The translations under genes were made by a program, and so were the position numbers. From contig JAFXZO010000048.1 of NCBI GenBank assembly GCA_017541205.1, positions 1 through 51,681 of the forward strand: DNA of 51,681 nucleotides. The letters are read 5' to 3'. Origin of the DNA: Clostridia bacterium (GTDB lineage Bacteria; Bacillota; Clostridia; Christensenellales; Aristaeellaceae). Every line of letters starts with the position of its first letter. Position 1 is the first letter of the stretch. Under the pieces are notes generated by a model. The model saw nothing but the letters and a program-made list of their open reading frames with translations. It did not search any database and was not told where the DNA came from. This document shows positions 21,129 to 30,083 of this stretch, piece by piece.

Positions 21129-22925
21129 TTATACATATTCATCCCCGGTCAGCATGGGGCGCACGTCGTTCAGGGGCCGGGGGGCGTGGACCGAACGAAT
21201 CCAGCGCAGCCCGCCGTGTTCGTCCTTTTGCAGCGCGCCGCAGGCGATCAGCCTTTCCGCCGCGGCCTTGGGCAGCAGCCCCTCGGGCAGCGTTTCCCGG
21301 CCCAGCGCGGTTTTCAGCTGATGGAGCGCGTCCGGGAAATCCCGCAGGAAAGCGGGGGACAAGTACAGCGTGCCTTCGGCAAAATATCCGTCGTAGGGAT
21401 AGGGAACGCCCCGGACCGGGGTCAGGGCCATCACCGTCATGGACGGGCCCTCGCAGGGGGCGATATCCGCATCGCCTGCCCAGCTTACGTTCACCTGGTA
21501 GGCTTGATGGATATCCGCTTTTCCATCGAACATGTCTGCCCGCGCCCGGGCTGTGCCCTGATGATCCGTTTCCGCATCCACAAAGAAGGGAGAATCCGCG
21601 AGCGGCAGCGTATTCACCCTCCCGTCTTCCGTCCAGAAGGGCAGGAAGCGGAAGCGGAGCGTTTTTCCGGCCGCGCTTTTGCCGTGACAGGTCAGCGTGG
21701 CCTCGAAGGCGTTCAGGTATTGCGTCTTTTCTTCATTCATGCGCCGATGCAGCGTCAGCTTCGCCCCCGCGGGCAGATGAGCGGCGCAGTCGGGCCTGAG
21801 CCTTTGGCCCCAAATGCACATATCCCGCTGGCCGAACCCGTTGTCGCCGCCGATATGGCCAAAGACGCCTTTGAAGCCGCCGGGCAGGTTCAGCATCACG
21901 GGCTGATAGAGCTTCGGCACGTCCGCGTCCGGCTCCGTCCGCACCCAGTTTTCGCCAAGATCCGAAGAGAGCGCATAGCCCAGGTTGCGCCGGTAGCCCA
22001 GGATGCAGGATGTCTGATCGTCCCAGACCAGCGTTTCCGGAATGAAGCCGCCCTGGGGATTTGCCTTTGGATCCCTCGGCGCGCCCTGCCCGATGGGCAA
22101 AAGCGGACCGTTGATCCAGCCGTCCTCCGTGCGGCGCACGAATTGACGCCCCGCGGGCGTGCCCTGCACATCCCCGGCGATGAACAGGAGCGTTCCGTCT
22201 TCCGGCTCGCACACGTCGTATTCATGGGCACCGATGCCGGGCAGGATGTAATGGGGCGGGGAAAATGTTTTTCCGTCCCGGGTGGTGATAAAACAGGCCT
22301 GGATGCGGTTGAGGGGCGTTTCCCCGGGAAAGCAGGTGTGCCGCGTGGCCCGGTCCTGTCCCTCGCCCCAGGGCGAGCCCTGGAGGCTGAGCAAAAGGAG
22401 GATGGCGCCGTCTCTTAAGGTCCGCACCCGCCACATATAGGGCATATTGCCCCGGAGGATGCGTTTTTCCTCCGTCCAGGTGCTGCCGCCGTCTTTGCTT
22501 TCCTGCACCCTCAGCCAATCCGCCCAGGCGGTGCCCTCGTCGTTGCGCCGGGGCACATCAAAGCCGATCAAACGCCCGTCGGGCAGCGCCGCGCAGCAGT
22601 AGGCGCTCCGGGCGCGAAGGCAGCGGCCTGTTTCCGTGAAGCGCAGCCCGTCCCGGGAACGCAGGAACACGCGGTACGCAGTCTGATCCTTCGCGCCGCA
22701 TTCCACAGAGCCGTAAGAGACCGGAACGCAGGCAGCTTCCGCCATTTCCAGACGCGCCTTCTGCGGGCAGGGATGCGCCTGGCGCAGCGTTTCGTCAAAG
22801 GACAGGCCCACGTCCCCGTCCGGATAGGCAAAAACGGTGGCCCAGGCCACAAAGCCGGGACGCACCGAAGGAAGATAGACAGGTTGAGCCTCAAAGGGCC
22901 CCTGCCAAGGAAAAAGATCGGTCAT
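21129..22925 (-). CDS. Larger BNR-repeat (sialidase-like) protein
   Basis: A 598-residue protein with a sialidase-superfamily propeller. Asp-box sequences ESKDGGSTW and SSDLGENW are clear, with further degenerate blades such as ITTRDGKTFSPP. The first about 380 residues form the propeller. The remaining about 215 residues form an extra region with a beta-rich part (AKLTLHRRMNEEK...) and a C-terminal part (YFAEGTLYLSPAFLRDFPDALHQLKTALGRE) that I do not recognise. There is no signal peptide. The start is the ATG at 22925, four bases after TAGGAGG; the frame is open for 117 more codons upstream, but that stretch overlaps the aldo/keto reductase gene. The first half could hydrolyse or only bind a sialic-acid-like sugar. 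The gene starts 8 bp after the reductase stop. Confidence 0.75.
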   Translation of the reverse strand: MTDLFPWQGPFEAQPVYLPSVRPGFVAWATVFAYPDGDVGLSFDETLRQAHPCPQKARLEMAEAACVPVSYGSVECGAKDQTAYRVFLRSRDGLRFTETGRCLRARSAYCCAALPDGRLIGFDVPRRNDEGTAWADWLRVQESKDGGSTWTEEKRILRGNMPYMWRVRTLRDGAILLLLSLQGSPWGEGQDRATRHTCFPGETPLNRIQACFITTRDGKTFSPPHYILPGIGAHEYDVCEPEDGTLLFIAGDVQGTPAGRQFVRRTEDGWINGPLLPIGQGAPRDPKANPQGGFIPETLVWDDQTSCILGYRRNLGYALSSDLGENWVRTEPDADVPKLYQPVMLNLPGGFKGVFGHIGGDNGFGQRDMCIWGQRLRPDCAAHLPAGAKLTLHRRMNEEKTQYLNAFEATLTCHGKSAAGKTLRFRFLPFWTEDGRVNTLPLADSPFFVDAETDHQGTARARADMFDGKADIHQAYQVNVSWAGDADIAPCEGPSMTVMALTPVRGVPYPYDGYFAEGTLYLSPAFLRDFPDALHQLKTALGRETLPEGLLPKAAAERLIACGALQKDEHGGLRWIRSVHAPRPLNDVRPMLTGDEYV

Positions 22926-22933
22926 ACAACCTC

Positions 22934-23848
22934 CTAAGCCAGCGCTTCCGCCGCCTCCCTGAGCTGTTCTTCCCGCTTGACGCCGATCAGCGCGCTGACC
23001 ACGCCTTGCTGCCTGAGCGCCCAGGAAAGGGCGTACTGGGTCATGGTGACGCCTGCTTTCAGCGCTTCCGCCCGGGCGTTTTCCACAATCCGCCAATCCG
23101 CGTCGGTCATGGGCTTCATCCAGCCGGGCTTTTCGGCCATGCGGCTGCCGGAGGGAGCGGCGGTTTCCTTCGCATACTTGCCCGTCAGATAACCGCCGTG
23201 CAGCACCTGATAGGGCACGACGCCCAGACCGTTTTCCGCGCAAAGGGGCAGCATATCCAGGCAGGGCCCTTGGCAAAGCAGGCTCATCTGCGGCTGGCAG
23301 AGCACGGGCGCGGCCACGTTTTCTTCTTTCGCGGCGAGGAGGAGCGCTTTGAGCTGCTCCGCCGTATAATTGCTCACCGCCCAGGCGCGGATGAGGCCTT
23401 CCTTCATTTCCTCGCCCATGGCGCGGGCAATCAGATGCGGCGGAGTGTCCGGGTCATACCGATGCAGATAGTACACGTCCACATAGTCCGTTTGCAGGCG
23501 ATGGAGGCTCCGGCGCAGCTGAACGCGGATGGCTTCGGGGCCGGTCATATCGTCTTCCGGGGCCGGGCCGACCTTCATGCCCAGCTTGGTGGCGATGATA
23601 AAGTCGCCGCGGCGGCCCTTGACGGCCCTTCCCACGATCTCCTCCGCCACGCCGCCGGCGCTGCCCGCGCTGCGGCTGTAGCCTTCGTACATGTTGGCCG
23701 TATCGATAAAGTTGACGCCGTATGCGTCCAGGGCCAGCCGGGTCAGAGAAACGGCCTCCTGGGCCGGAACGGGCGTGCCGAAGGTCATGGTGCCAAGGCA
23801 CAGGCGGCTCACCCGCATCGGCGTGCCGGGAATCATCGTATATTGCAT
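22934..23848 (-). CDS. Aldo/keto reductase
   Basis: A 304-residue NAD(P)H-dependent oxidoreductase of the AKR superfamily. The catalytic tetrad is visible: Asp49 and Tyr54 in FIDTANMYEG, Lys88 in ATKLG and His129 in YYLHRYD. The cofactor phosphate-binding region near the C-terminus (VSALIGVKREEQLREA) is also conserved. Such enzymes reduce sugar aldehydes or ketones, or oxidise sugars in the opposite direction. Its place between a lyase gene and a BNR gene suggests it handles the released sugar or the aldehyde product of the lyase, but the substrate cannot be read from sequence. AAAGGAGG precedes the ATG. Confidence 0.9.
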   Translation of the reverse strand: MQYTMIPGTPMRVSRLCLGTMTFGTPVPAQEAVSLTRLALDAYGVNFIDTANMYEGYSRSAGSAGGVAEEIVGRAVKGRRGDFIIATKLGMKVGPAPEDDMTGPEAIRVQLRRSLHRLQTDYVDVYYLHRYDPDTPPHLIARAMGEEMKEGLIRAWAVSNYTAEQLKALLLAAKEENVAAPVLCQPQMSLLCQGPCLDMLPLCAENGLGVVPYQVLHGGYLTGKYAKETAAPSGSRMAEKPGWMKPMTDADWRIVENARAEALKAGVTMTQYALSWALRQQGVVSALIGVKREEQLREAAEALA

Positions 23849-23869
23849 GCCGCGCGTCCTCCTTTCATT

Positions 23870-24769
23870 TTACAGGGCTTTCGCCATGGCGTCAAGCTCG
23901 TCCAGCCGTTCCAGCAGATCGGAAAGGACGTTTTTTGGCACCTTGCCGGGCTCCCAGGAGCTGGGCCTGCGGAAGCAGCGGGCGGCGAAGCCTTTGTCGC
24001 GCATCAATTCCTCGAACGTATCGATGATACCGTACTCCCAGCCCACGGAAAGGAACGCGGTAAACGCGCCGCACAGCGGCCGCGCTTCTTCCGCTTTGCC
24101 TGCGCGCACCAGCTCCCAAACCTTGAGATACAGCCGGGGCAGCAGGTTTTCCCAGGTGCCGATGCAGCCGTCCGCGCCGTAGAGCAGGCCGGGCAGCAGC
24201 ATTTCATCAAACCCGGAATAGATGATTTTTTCCGGATATTGCAGTTTCGCCTGCCGGAGCAGAAATACGTTCCAATCGCTGAGCTTGAGGCCCGCCACCC
24301 CGGGAATATCCAGCAGCCGCTTCATTTCGTTCATGCCTGCCGTCATGCCGGTGACACCGGGAATATAGTAGACGAACACGGGCGCGCCGGTGGCCGCCAG
24401 CGCCCGGTAATACTGAACGATCTGATCCCAGCCCTTGCGGGGCGGGATGCTGGCAACGGCGTCAGCCCCGTTCTTCATGGCGTGCTCCGCAAGGGCGACG
24501 GCCTGGCGCGCGGTGGTCTGTCCCACATGGACGATGGCGCATTTGCCCTGCTTTTTCATTTCGGGCAGCAGCAATTCCGCCGTGCGTTCCCTTTCCTGCT
24601 GGGTGAGGCTTCCGCCGTCCCCGGTGCCGCCGTTGATATACAGGCCGTGAATGGGCGCTTTAAGCAGATGCGCGCAGAACCGCATCAAGGCATCCTCATC
24701 CACGCCGTCCCGCTCGCTGCAGGGATTGATGATGGGCACAACGACGCCCTGAAATTTCTTCATATCCAT
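23870..24769 (-). CDS. DapA/NanA-family Schiff-base lyase
   Basis: A 299-residue class I aldolase of the dihydrodipicolinate synthase / N-acetylneuraminate lyase family. The Schiff-base lysine is Lys162 in GLKLSDWN, and the active-site tyrosine lies in VFVYYIPG (134-135). The pyruvate-carboxylate-binding loop reads NGGTGDGG rather than the usual GGTTGE or GGSTGE. Members cleave or form 2-keto-3-deoxy sugar acids with pyruvate, for example sialic acid to ManNAc. Next to sialidase-like and sialate-esterase-like genes, a sialic-acid-type or other 2-keto-3-deoxy acid lyase is the best guess. No nanE or nanK homologue is in the window, so a standard sialic acid pathway is not complete here. GGAGG precedes the start. 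Confidence 0.85.
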   Translation of the reverse strand: MDMKKFQGVVVPIINPCSERDGVDEDALMRFCAHLLKAPIHGLYINGGTGDGGSLTQQERERTAELLLPEMKKQGKCAIVHVGQTTARQAVALAEHAMKNGADAVASIPPRKGWDQIVQYYRALAATGAPVFVYYIPGVTGMTAGMNEMKRLLDIPGVAGLKLSDWNVFLLRQAKLQYPEKIIYSGFDEMLLPGLLYGADGCIGTWENLLPRLYLKVWELVRAGKAEEARPLCGAFTAFLSVGWEYGIIDTFEELMRDKGFAARCFRRPSSWEPGKVPKNVLSDLLERLDELDAMAKAL

Positions 24770-24881
24770 TGGTTTGTATCCTCCGGCATAATCAACGTCC
24801 TGTCAAAGAAGGCCGGAAGCGCAGCGATCCAACGGCCGCTGCCCTTCCGACCGTTTGTTTCTTTTATTCCGCGGCGTTCCT

Positions 24882-26114
24882 TCAGCCCCGCAGCTCCGCC
24901 ACGGCAGCCTTCAGGCCTTCGCACATGATGCGCATGCTCTCCTCGTCGATGCCGCACCACCAGGGGAAGGAGAAGCTGTTGTCCCACCAGGCGTCCAGCA
25001 CCGGGCAGTCATAGGCGCCCATGCCTTTCTTCTGGAACAGGGGATAGCGGTACAGGGGATAATACTGAACGATGCAGCGCACGCCGTATTTCTGCGTCAT
25101 CAGGTCCAGCAGGTCGTCCCTGGTTTTGCCGCTCCTGCTGCCGTCGTAATGCATGATGTACTGGTGGACCACGTACCGGCCGCCCGGCACGATGGCGGGG
25201 AAGGAGATTTCCGGCACATCCCTGAGCCATTCCCGGATCCGGCGGTCCTGCTCGATCAGGATCTCGTTATTGCCGATCACGGATTTGAGCTGTACGGAGC
25301 CCAAGGCGCACTGGGCTTCGCCGATGCAGAAATTCTGCGGCCAGCGATCCTCCAAGAACTCGTCCACATTGCTCATGGCCGGCTTCCAGAAGCGCTCCCG
25401 AGGACCCTGGAAAGCGCACAGGCCGTTATGCCGGATGCCCGGCACCCGATGGGCGATCTCGTCGTCCCGGCACACGAACATGCCGCCCTCGCCCAGGGTG
25501 GTCATGGTCTTGGCGGCGTGGAAGCTGAAGCAGCCGAAATCGCCGAAGGTGCCCACGTGCTGGCCGTCGATGCGGCAGTCCAGTGCCTGGGCGCAGTCCT
25601 CCACCACCTTGACGCCGTGCCGGCGGGCGATGGATACGATGCGCTTCATATCGCAGGGAATGCCCAGCAGATGAACGGCGACCACGGCCTTGGTCTTCTC
25701 GGTGATCTTTTTTTCAAAATCGTCGGGATCGATGGTCCAGGTATCCTTATTGATATCCGCCCATACGATCTTCGCGCCCAGGTCGCCGAAGGGGATGGCG
25801 GAGGCGCAGTAGGTATAGGCGGGGATAATCACCTCATCCCCGGGCCGGATATGGCAGAAGATCGCCGCAAGCTTGAGGGCGTTGGTGCAGGTGTTGACGC
25901 CAAACGCGTATTTCGCGCCGACAAACGCGGCGAAATCCTTTTCAAACTGTTCCAGGTATTTGCCCTGGGTCTGGCCCTCCGCGTTGCGCATCACGCTGAC
26001 CACCGCCTGGATCTCTTCCTCGGTGTAGGGATGCTGCATCTGCGGGAAAATCACCTTATAGCCGTCCACCCTGCCGCGGCCGGAGGGATCGGAGAGTTTG
26101 GCTTCCTGAGGCAT
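24882..26114 (-). CDS. DegT/DnrJ/EryC1/StrS-family aminotransferase
   Basis: A 410-residue PLP-dependent sugar aminotransferase or dehydratase. The PLP lysine is Lys202 in FHAAKTMTTLGEGGM, and the ring-nitrogen Asp is Asp173 in VVEDCAQALD. The fold-type I substrate region HQYIMHYDGSR and the C-terminal VQYYPLYRYPLF are also family-typical. These enzymes transaminate keto-sugars during amino-sugar synthesis, so finding one inside an apparent catabolic operon is unexpected; it may run in the deaminating direction on an imported amino sugar. AAGGAGG precedes the ATG. It is the first gene after an internal terminator, so its expression should depend on readthrough from the transporter genes. Confidence 0.9.
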   Translation of the reverse strand: MPQEAKLSDPSGRGRVDGYKVIFPQMQHPYTEEEIQAVVSVMRNAEGQTQGKYLEQFEKDFAAFVGAKYAFGVNTCTNALKLAAIFCHIRPGDEVIIPAYTYCASAIPFGDLGAKIVWADINKDTWTIDPDDFEKKITEKTKAVVAVHLLGIPCDMKRIVSIARRHGVKVVEDCAQALDCRIDGQHVGTFGDFGCFSFHAAKTMTTLGEGGMFVCRDDEIAHRVPGIRHNGLCAFQGPRERFWKPAMSNVDEFLEDRWPQNFCIGEAQCALGSVQLKSVIGNNEILIEQDRRIREWLRDVPEISFPAIVPGGRYVVHQYIMHYDGSRSGKTRDDLLDLMTQKYGVRCIVQYYPLYRYPLFQKKGMGAYDCPVLDAWWDNSFSFPWWCGIDEESMRIMCEGLKAAVAELRG

Positions 26115-26188
26115 TGTAATTTCCTCCTTGTTTTTTTCCTTGTTTTTCTTCGTGCGCCTCTTCCGGCGTCCTGCCGCAGGAGGGGGCG

Positions 26189-26219
26189 TAAAAGGAAGAG
26201 GGAGTTTTCTCCCTCTTCC
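26189..26219 (-). terminator. Internal attenuating terminator after the binding-protein gene
   Basis: GGAAGAGGGAG, TTTT and CTCCCTCTTCC form a perfect hairpin at 26194-26219, followed on the minus strand by TTTTAC. No promoter was seen between it and the aminotransferase gene, so it probably sets a higher level for the transporter than for the enzymes. Confidence 0.85.
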
Positions 26220-26240
26220 GGTAAGAATGCGCGGTCTGCC

Positions 26241-27896
26241 TTATTCGGCGCGGGCGGCGGCGATGGCGTCGTTCACCATCTGCTCCAGCTTCAGGGCGCC
26301 GGCGGCTTCATATTCCGCCTGATACTTGGCCCAGCCGGTTTCGATGTCCATCTGGCCGCCGATCATCTGGGTCAGGTACTGGTTGGTGATTTCCGCCAGC
26401 TTGGCGCGGATATCGGCAGCTTCGGCGGGCAGCTGGATGCGGGTGTAGTACTGCGGCAGGTCAACCACCAGATCGCCCACGAACTGAGAAGTAACGCTCA
26501 TGGAATAGGCGACCAGGGAAGCGTATTCCGCATCCTGCCAATGCCAGCTGTTGTCGATGGGATGGGTGGAAGCGTCCCACCAATCGCGGTTGGTGAAGTC
26601 CACTTCGTATTCGCCGCCGGCGAACATCGGGGCGAACCACACATACTTGCAGCGGCCGTCGTTGTAGCCATAGGCGGAGTTGACGCTGTTCCAGAATTCG
26701 GAGCCCTGATCCTCGCGGTATTCATAGTTCGTGGTGTTATGGATCAGATCTTGGCCGGCGGCGGAAGCCAGATATTCGATGAGATCCAGCACCCGGTCCG
26801 GATAATCGCAGCTGGTGGGCACGAAGTAGTGGTAGCTCACCCAGTTGAGCAGGGAGTACACGTCGCCGTATTTGCCGTCCACGGTCAGCGCGGTGCCCAG
26901 CACCAGTTCATCGGTGGAAGCATCGGGATGGGCTTCCTTCCAGGGGCGGTTGAAGAAATCGGCGAACTGGGTGGGGAAGCCGAAGCCGAAGTCCGCGGCG
27001 CCGATCTTGCCGGCAGCGAAATCGGAATAGGCGTCGTCAAAGTCGCCCTTGATGCCCAGGTTCTTGTCCAGGCCGCCGGCGGCGTACAAATCAGCCAGCA
27101 GCTTAATGACTTCCTTGGATTCCTCGCTGGTGGTCTTGAGCTCCCACTTTTCATTTTCCGTTCCAAGCTCGCCGGTCTGCACAAAGCCGGTCCAGGCATC
27201 GCCCGTGGGGGCCATGATGCTGGTGCCCATGGGCACGGCGAAGGTGAAGTTGAAGTAGGTCCAGTCGGTCAGCTTGCTGTTGCGGGGCCAATAACCTACA
27301 TAGCCTTTTTCAGCGCAGGCTTTCATAAAGGCCGTGAATTCATCCAGGGTAGCGGGCACTTTGCCTTCGTTCACTTCGTCCAGGATGGCCTTGTTGTAGG
27401 CAGGCACGCCGCCGTAGATGGGGCTGGCGAAGGAGAAGATGGAATAGAAGGCGTAGGCCTTTTCGGGGTCGCCGGTATAGAGCTTATTGTAGGCCTTGTA
27501 TTCCGGGGCGTTCATGATCTTATACAGGGTGGGATAGCGATCCGGTTCGGCATTCACGATGGCCGCCAGGTCATACACCAGTTCTTCTTCCACATACTTC
27601 TGGATCTTTTCGGTTTCGCCAAAGGAGCAGAAAAGCTCGGCGGCGCCGCCGGTGTACAGCTCGGTTTCCATGCGCTCAATGAAGCCGTCGGTGCCGGTGT
27701 CGTATTCCAGTTCAATATTCACCGCTTCTTCAATGGCCTTTTTGATGGGGTCGTTTTCCATGCCCTCCACATCATCCGTGCTGTTGCCGAACTGGGCGAA
27801 GCGGATGGTCACCTTCTGGCGTCCTTCCGCCATGGCGGGCAGCGCCAGCGACAGGGTCATCACCAGCGCGATGAGAATCAACAGGGCTTTTTTCAT
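26241..27896 (-). CDS. Sugar ABC transporter, extracellular solute-binding protein
   Basis: A 551-residue family 1-type binding protein that captures an oligosaccharide outside the cell. It has a signal peptide (MKKALLILIALVMTLSLALP) with probable cleavage after AMA. No lipobox cysteine is present, unlike most Gram-positive binding proteins, so how it is retained at the membrane is unclear. The length and the pairing with two permeases match the LplA/YtcQ group, which usually bind large or complex glycans. The gene lies directly downstream of the two permease genes and is followed by a perfect terminator hairpin. Confidence 0.92.
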   Translation of the reverse strand: MKKALLILIALVMTLSLALPAMAEGRQKVTIRFAQFGNSTDDVEGMENDPIKKAIEEAVNIELEYDTGTDGFIERMETELYTGGAAELFCSFGETEKIQKYVEEELVYDLAAIVNAEPDRYPTLYKIMNAPEYKAYNKLYTGDPEKAYAFYSIFSFASPIYGGVPAYNKAILDEVNEGKVPATLDEFTAFMKACAEKGYVGYWPRNSKLTDWTYFNFTFAVPMGTSIMAPTGDAWTGFVQTGELGTENEKWELKTTSEESKEVIKLLADLYAAGGLDKNLGIKGDFDDAYSDFAAGKIGAADFGFGFPTQFADFFNRPWKEAHPDASTDELVLGTALTVDGKYGDVYSLLNWVSYHYFVPTSCDYPDRVLDLIEYLASAAGQDLIHNTTNYEYREDQGSEFWNSVNSAYGYNDGRCKYVWFAPMFAGGEYEVDFTNRDWWDASTHPIDNSWHWQDAEYASLVAYSMSVTSQFVGDLVVDLPQYYTRIQLPAEAADIRAKLAEITNQYLTQMIGGQMDIETGWAKYQAEYEAAGALKLEQMVNDAIAAARAE

Positions 27897-27953
27897 GATG
27901 GGATCCTCCTTTATATTTTTCTTACTCCGCCTTGGCGGAGACAGAATCGTGGG

Positions 27954-28880
27954 TCATTCCTTCACCGCGCCCAGGGTGATGCCGCTGGTGAAGTACCTTT
28001 GCAGGAAGGGATATACGCACATGATGGGCAACATGGCGCAGATGATGGTGGACATGCGCAGCGCCATGGGAGGCGGAGGCTGGCTGCCCAGGCTCATCGC
28101 GCCCTTGCGCACCTGGTTCATCATGGTCTGGTCCACCAGCATACGGCGCAGGATCCAGGCGAAAGGCTGCAGGTTCGTTTTGTTGCCGATGAACATCATG
28201 TAGCTGTAATAATCGTTCCAGTTGATGACGGCGATGAACAGCGCGATGGCCGCCAGCATGCTGCGGCTGATGGGCGTGACCACCCGGAAAAAGGTGCCCA
28301 CTTCCGTGCAGCCGTCCAGCAGCGCCGCCTCTTCCAGCGATTTGGGGATCGAGTAGGAATAGTAATTGCGCATGATGATGAAATAGGTGATGTTCAGCAT
28401 CCCGGGCAGCACCATCACCCAATAGCTGCGGATCAGCCCCAGATCCTTATACAGCATGTACTGGGGGATCAGGCCGCCGGAGAAAAACAGGTTGAACACC
28501 ACCAGGGCGTTGACGACCTTCATGCCCTTGACGTGGGTTTTGCTCACGCCGTAGGCCATGGCCGCCGTCACCAGCACGCTGGATACCGTGGAAAGCACAG
28601 TCTTGGAGGCGGAGATCCACATGCTGTTGATAAAGGAGCGGGTGGAAAAAATGGCGCGGTAGTACTGCAGATCCACCCCGCCGGAGGGCCATAGCATCAG
28701 CCCGCCCTTGACAAATTCGCTGTACGGGGTCACCGACGCCACCAGCACGTACCACATGGGGTATACGCACAGCAGCGCGAAGATGGTAACGAACAGAAAT
28801 ACGAATACATCGTAGAAATTGAAGCCGAGCCTTTGCAGCATGGACACCCGCCCGTGGCTTTCCTGGGTTTTTTCCATCAT
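27954..28880 (-). CDS. Sugar ABC transporter permease, MalG/YtcP type
   Basis: A 308-residue inner-membrane permease with six predicted helices. The EAA loop that docks the ATPase is visible at SLEEAALLDGCTEVGTFFRVVTP. It is the second permease of the heterodimer. No ATP-binding subunit gene is found in the operon or the window; transporters of this group normally share one multitask ATPase (MsmX type) encoded elsewhere. It starts 16 bp after the first permease gene. Confidence 0.93.
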   Translation of the reverse strand: MMEKTQESHGRVSMLQRLGFNFYDVFVFLFVTIFALLCVYPMWYVLVASVTPYSEFVKGGLMLWPSGGVDLQYYRAIFSTRSFINSMWISASKTVLSTVSSVLVTAAMAYGVSKTHVKGMKVVNALVVFNLFFSGGLIPQYMLYKDLGLIRSYWVMVLPGMLNITYFIIMRNYYSYSIPKSLEEAALLDGCTEVGTFFRVVTPISRSMLAAIALFIAVINWNDYYSYMMFIGNKTNLQPFAWILRRMLVDQTMMNQVRKGAMSLGSQPPPPMALRMSTIICAMLPIMCVYPFLQRYFTSGITLGAVKE

Positions 28881-28896
28881 TTCCTGCCGCCCCCTC

Positions 28897-29871
28897 TCAG
28901 AAGATGCCCTGCACGTCCAGCTTGGAAACGTATTTGTTGGTGATGCCGACTACGACCAGGCCCATCAGGTTCATGATGAGGTTCATGGCGGTGGAAAGCT
29001 CGAAATCTGTTCCGCCGCCGCCAAGGCTGATGCGGTAAATATAGGTGGAAAGCACGTCGCCGGTGGACAAAACGTAGTTGTTGTACAGGTTATATACCTG
29101 GTCGAAGTTGGAGAGGAACAGGCCGGCCAATTGCAGAATCAGCATGATGACCACGCTGGGCAGGATGCGGGGAAAGGTGATATGGATAAGGGCGTCCTTG
29201 CGGTTGGCCCCGTCGATGGCCGCGCTTTCGTAAAGGGCGGGATCGATGCCGGCAATGGCGGCCAGATAGACGATGGTGGAATAACCGGAGGTTTTGATGA
29301 TGCTGCTGATCACCAGGATGCCGCGGAACAGCTCGGGGCGCTTGAGAAAATCAATGGGCTGGCCCCCCGCCATGGCGATCAGCTGGTTCACCAGGCCGCC
29401 GGAATCCGCCGTGCCGGGAGATTCCAGGAATACCTGCACCAGGCCCGAGAAGATGACCCAGGAAAGGAAGTAGGGCAGGTATACGCAGGTCTGCATCACG
29501 GATTTGTATTTCCTGAATTTCAGCTCGTTGAGCATCAGCGCCAGAAATACGTTGAACGTGAAGCCGAAGATCAGGTGATAGATGTTGATGATGATGGTGT
29601 TCGTGAAGGCCCGGACGAAGCTCGGATCGGCGATCATCCTCTGGAAATTGTCCAGGCCGATCCATTGGCTGCCCCACACGCCCGCTTTGGGCGAATACTT
29701 CTTGAACGCCAGCTGAATGCCGTACATGGGGCCGTAATCAAAGATCACCATGGAGATGAAGCCCGGTAAAATCAGCATATACAGGAACCAGTATTTCTTG
29801 ATATACGTGATGAAGCCTGTTTTCCGTTTATTCAAAACGGGCTGCGCAATGGCGCTTGTCTTCTGGGACAT
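28897..29871 (-). CDS. Sugar ABC transporter permease, LplB type
   Basis: A 324-residue permease with six predicted helices and the LplB-like start region YWFLYMLILPGFISMVIFDYGPM. The EAA loop is LYESAAIDGANRKDALIHITFP. It is the first gene of the ten-gene operon. The start is taken as the ATG at 29871, about ten bases after GGGAG; a TTG two codons upstream with four-base spacing is a possible alternative. A strong promoter about 160 bp upstream and a 17-bp palindrome in the leader suggest tight substrate-dependent control. Confidence 0.92.
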   Translation of the reverse strand: MSQKTSAIAQPVLNKRKTGFITYIKKYWFLYMLILPGFISMVIFDYGPMYGIQLAFKKYSPKAGVWGSQWIGLDNFQRMIADPSFVRAFTNTIIINIYHLIFGFTFNVFLALMLNELKFRKYKSVMQTCVYLPYFLSWVIFSGLVQVFLESPGTADSGGLVNQLIAMAGGQPIDFLKRPELFRGILVISSIIKTSGYSTIVYLAAIAGIDPALYESAAIDGANRKDALIHITFPRILPSVVIMLILQLAGLFLSNFDQVYNLYNNYVLSTGDVLSTYIYRISLGGGGTDFELSTAMNLIMNLMGLVVVGITNKYVSKLDVQGIF

Positions 29872-29898
29872 GCCCAAGCCACTCCCTTCTCCACGGCG

Positions 29899-29915
29899 AA
29901 ATATTAGTAATATTT
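29899..29915. promoter_or_regulatory. 17-bp perfect palindrome, probable operator
   Basis: AAATATTAGTAATATTT is perfectly palindromic around G29907. It lies in the leader of the permease operon, about 118 nt past the predicted start. Its core TATTAGTAATA recurs at 30084-30094 with the centre base changed to C. Confidence 0.6.
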
Positions 29916-29979
29916 TTGACGGCTACCTGGCGGAAACAGAGGGCTTCGGGAAAGCCCACGGAGAAATCTGCAAGACCTC

Positions 29980-30008
29980 TTGACTTTCCGATTGATTCAT
30001 GGCACAAT
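29980..30008 (+). promoter_or_regulatory. Promoter of the sugar-catabolic operon
   Basis: TTGACT, a 17-bp spacer and CACAAT on the plus strand; the predicted start is near 30015. It points towards the oppositely oriented promoter at 30032-30060. Confidence 0.5.
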
Positions 30009-30031
30009 ATGTTTGAAATCATCCCAAATTC

Positions 30032-30060
30032 ACTATATCAGTTTTATGGGGCACTGTCAA
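30032..30060 (-). promoter_or_regulatory. Strong promoter of the transporter/hydrolase operon
   Basis: On the minus strand, TTGACA, exactly 17 bp and TATAGT. The predicted start near 30025 lies right of the plus-strand start near 30015, so the two transcripts overlap at their 5' ends and the polymerases face each other. Confidence 0.8.
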
Positions 30061-30083
30061 GGGAAAAGAAAAAATTTTTATCA

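Noticed and set aside
20112-22418. A 768-codon plus-strand frame opposite the esterase and BNR genes
   Set aside because: It is a shadow of the minus-strand coding genes, with no ribosome site or motif.
24855-28694. A 1279-codon open frame on the plus strand
   Set aside because: It lies antisense to well-supported aminotransferase, binding-protein and permease genes. Its His/Ala/Gly-rich translation has no domain pattern; long antisense frames arise from GC-rich third positions here.
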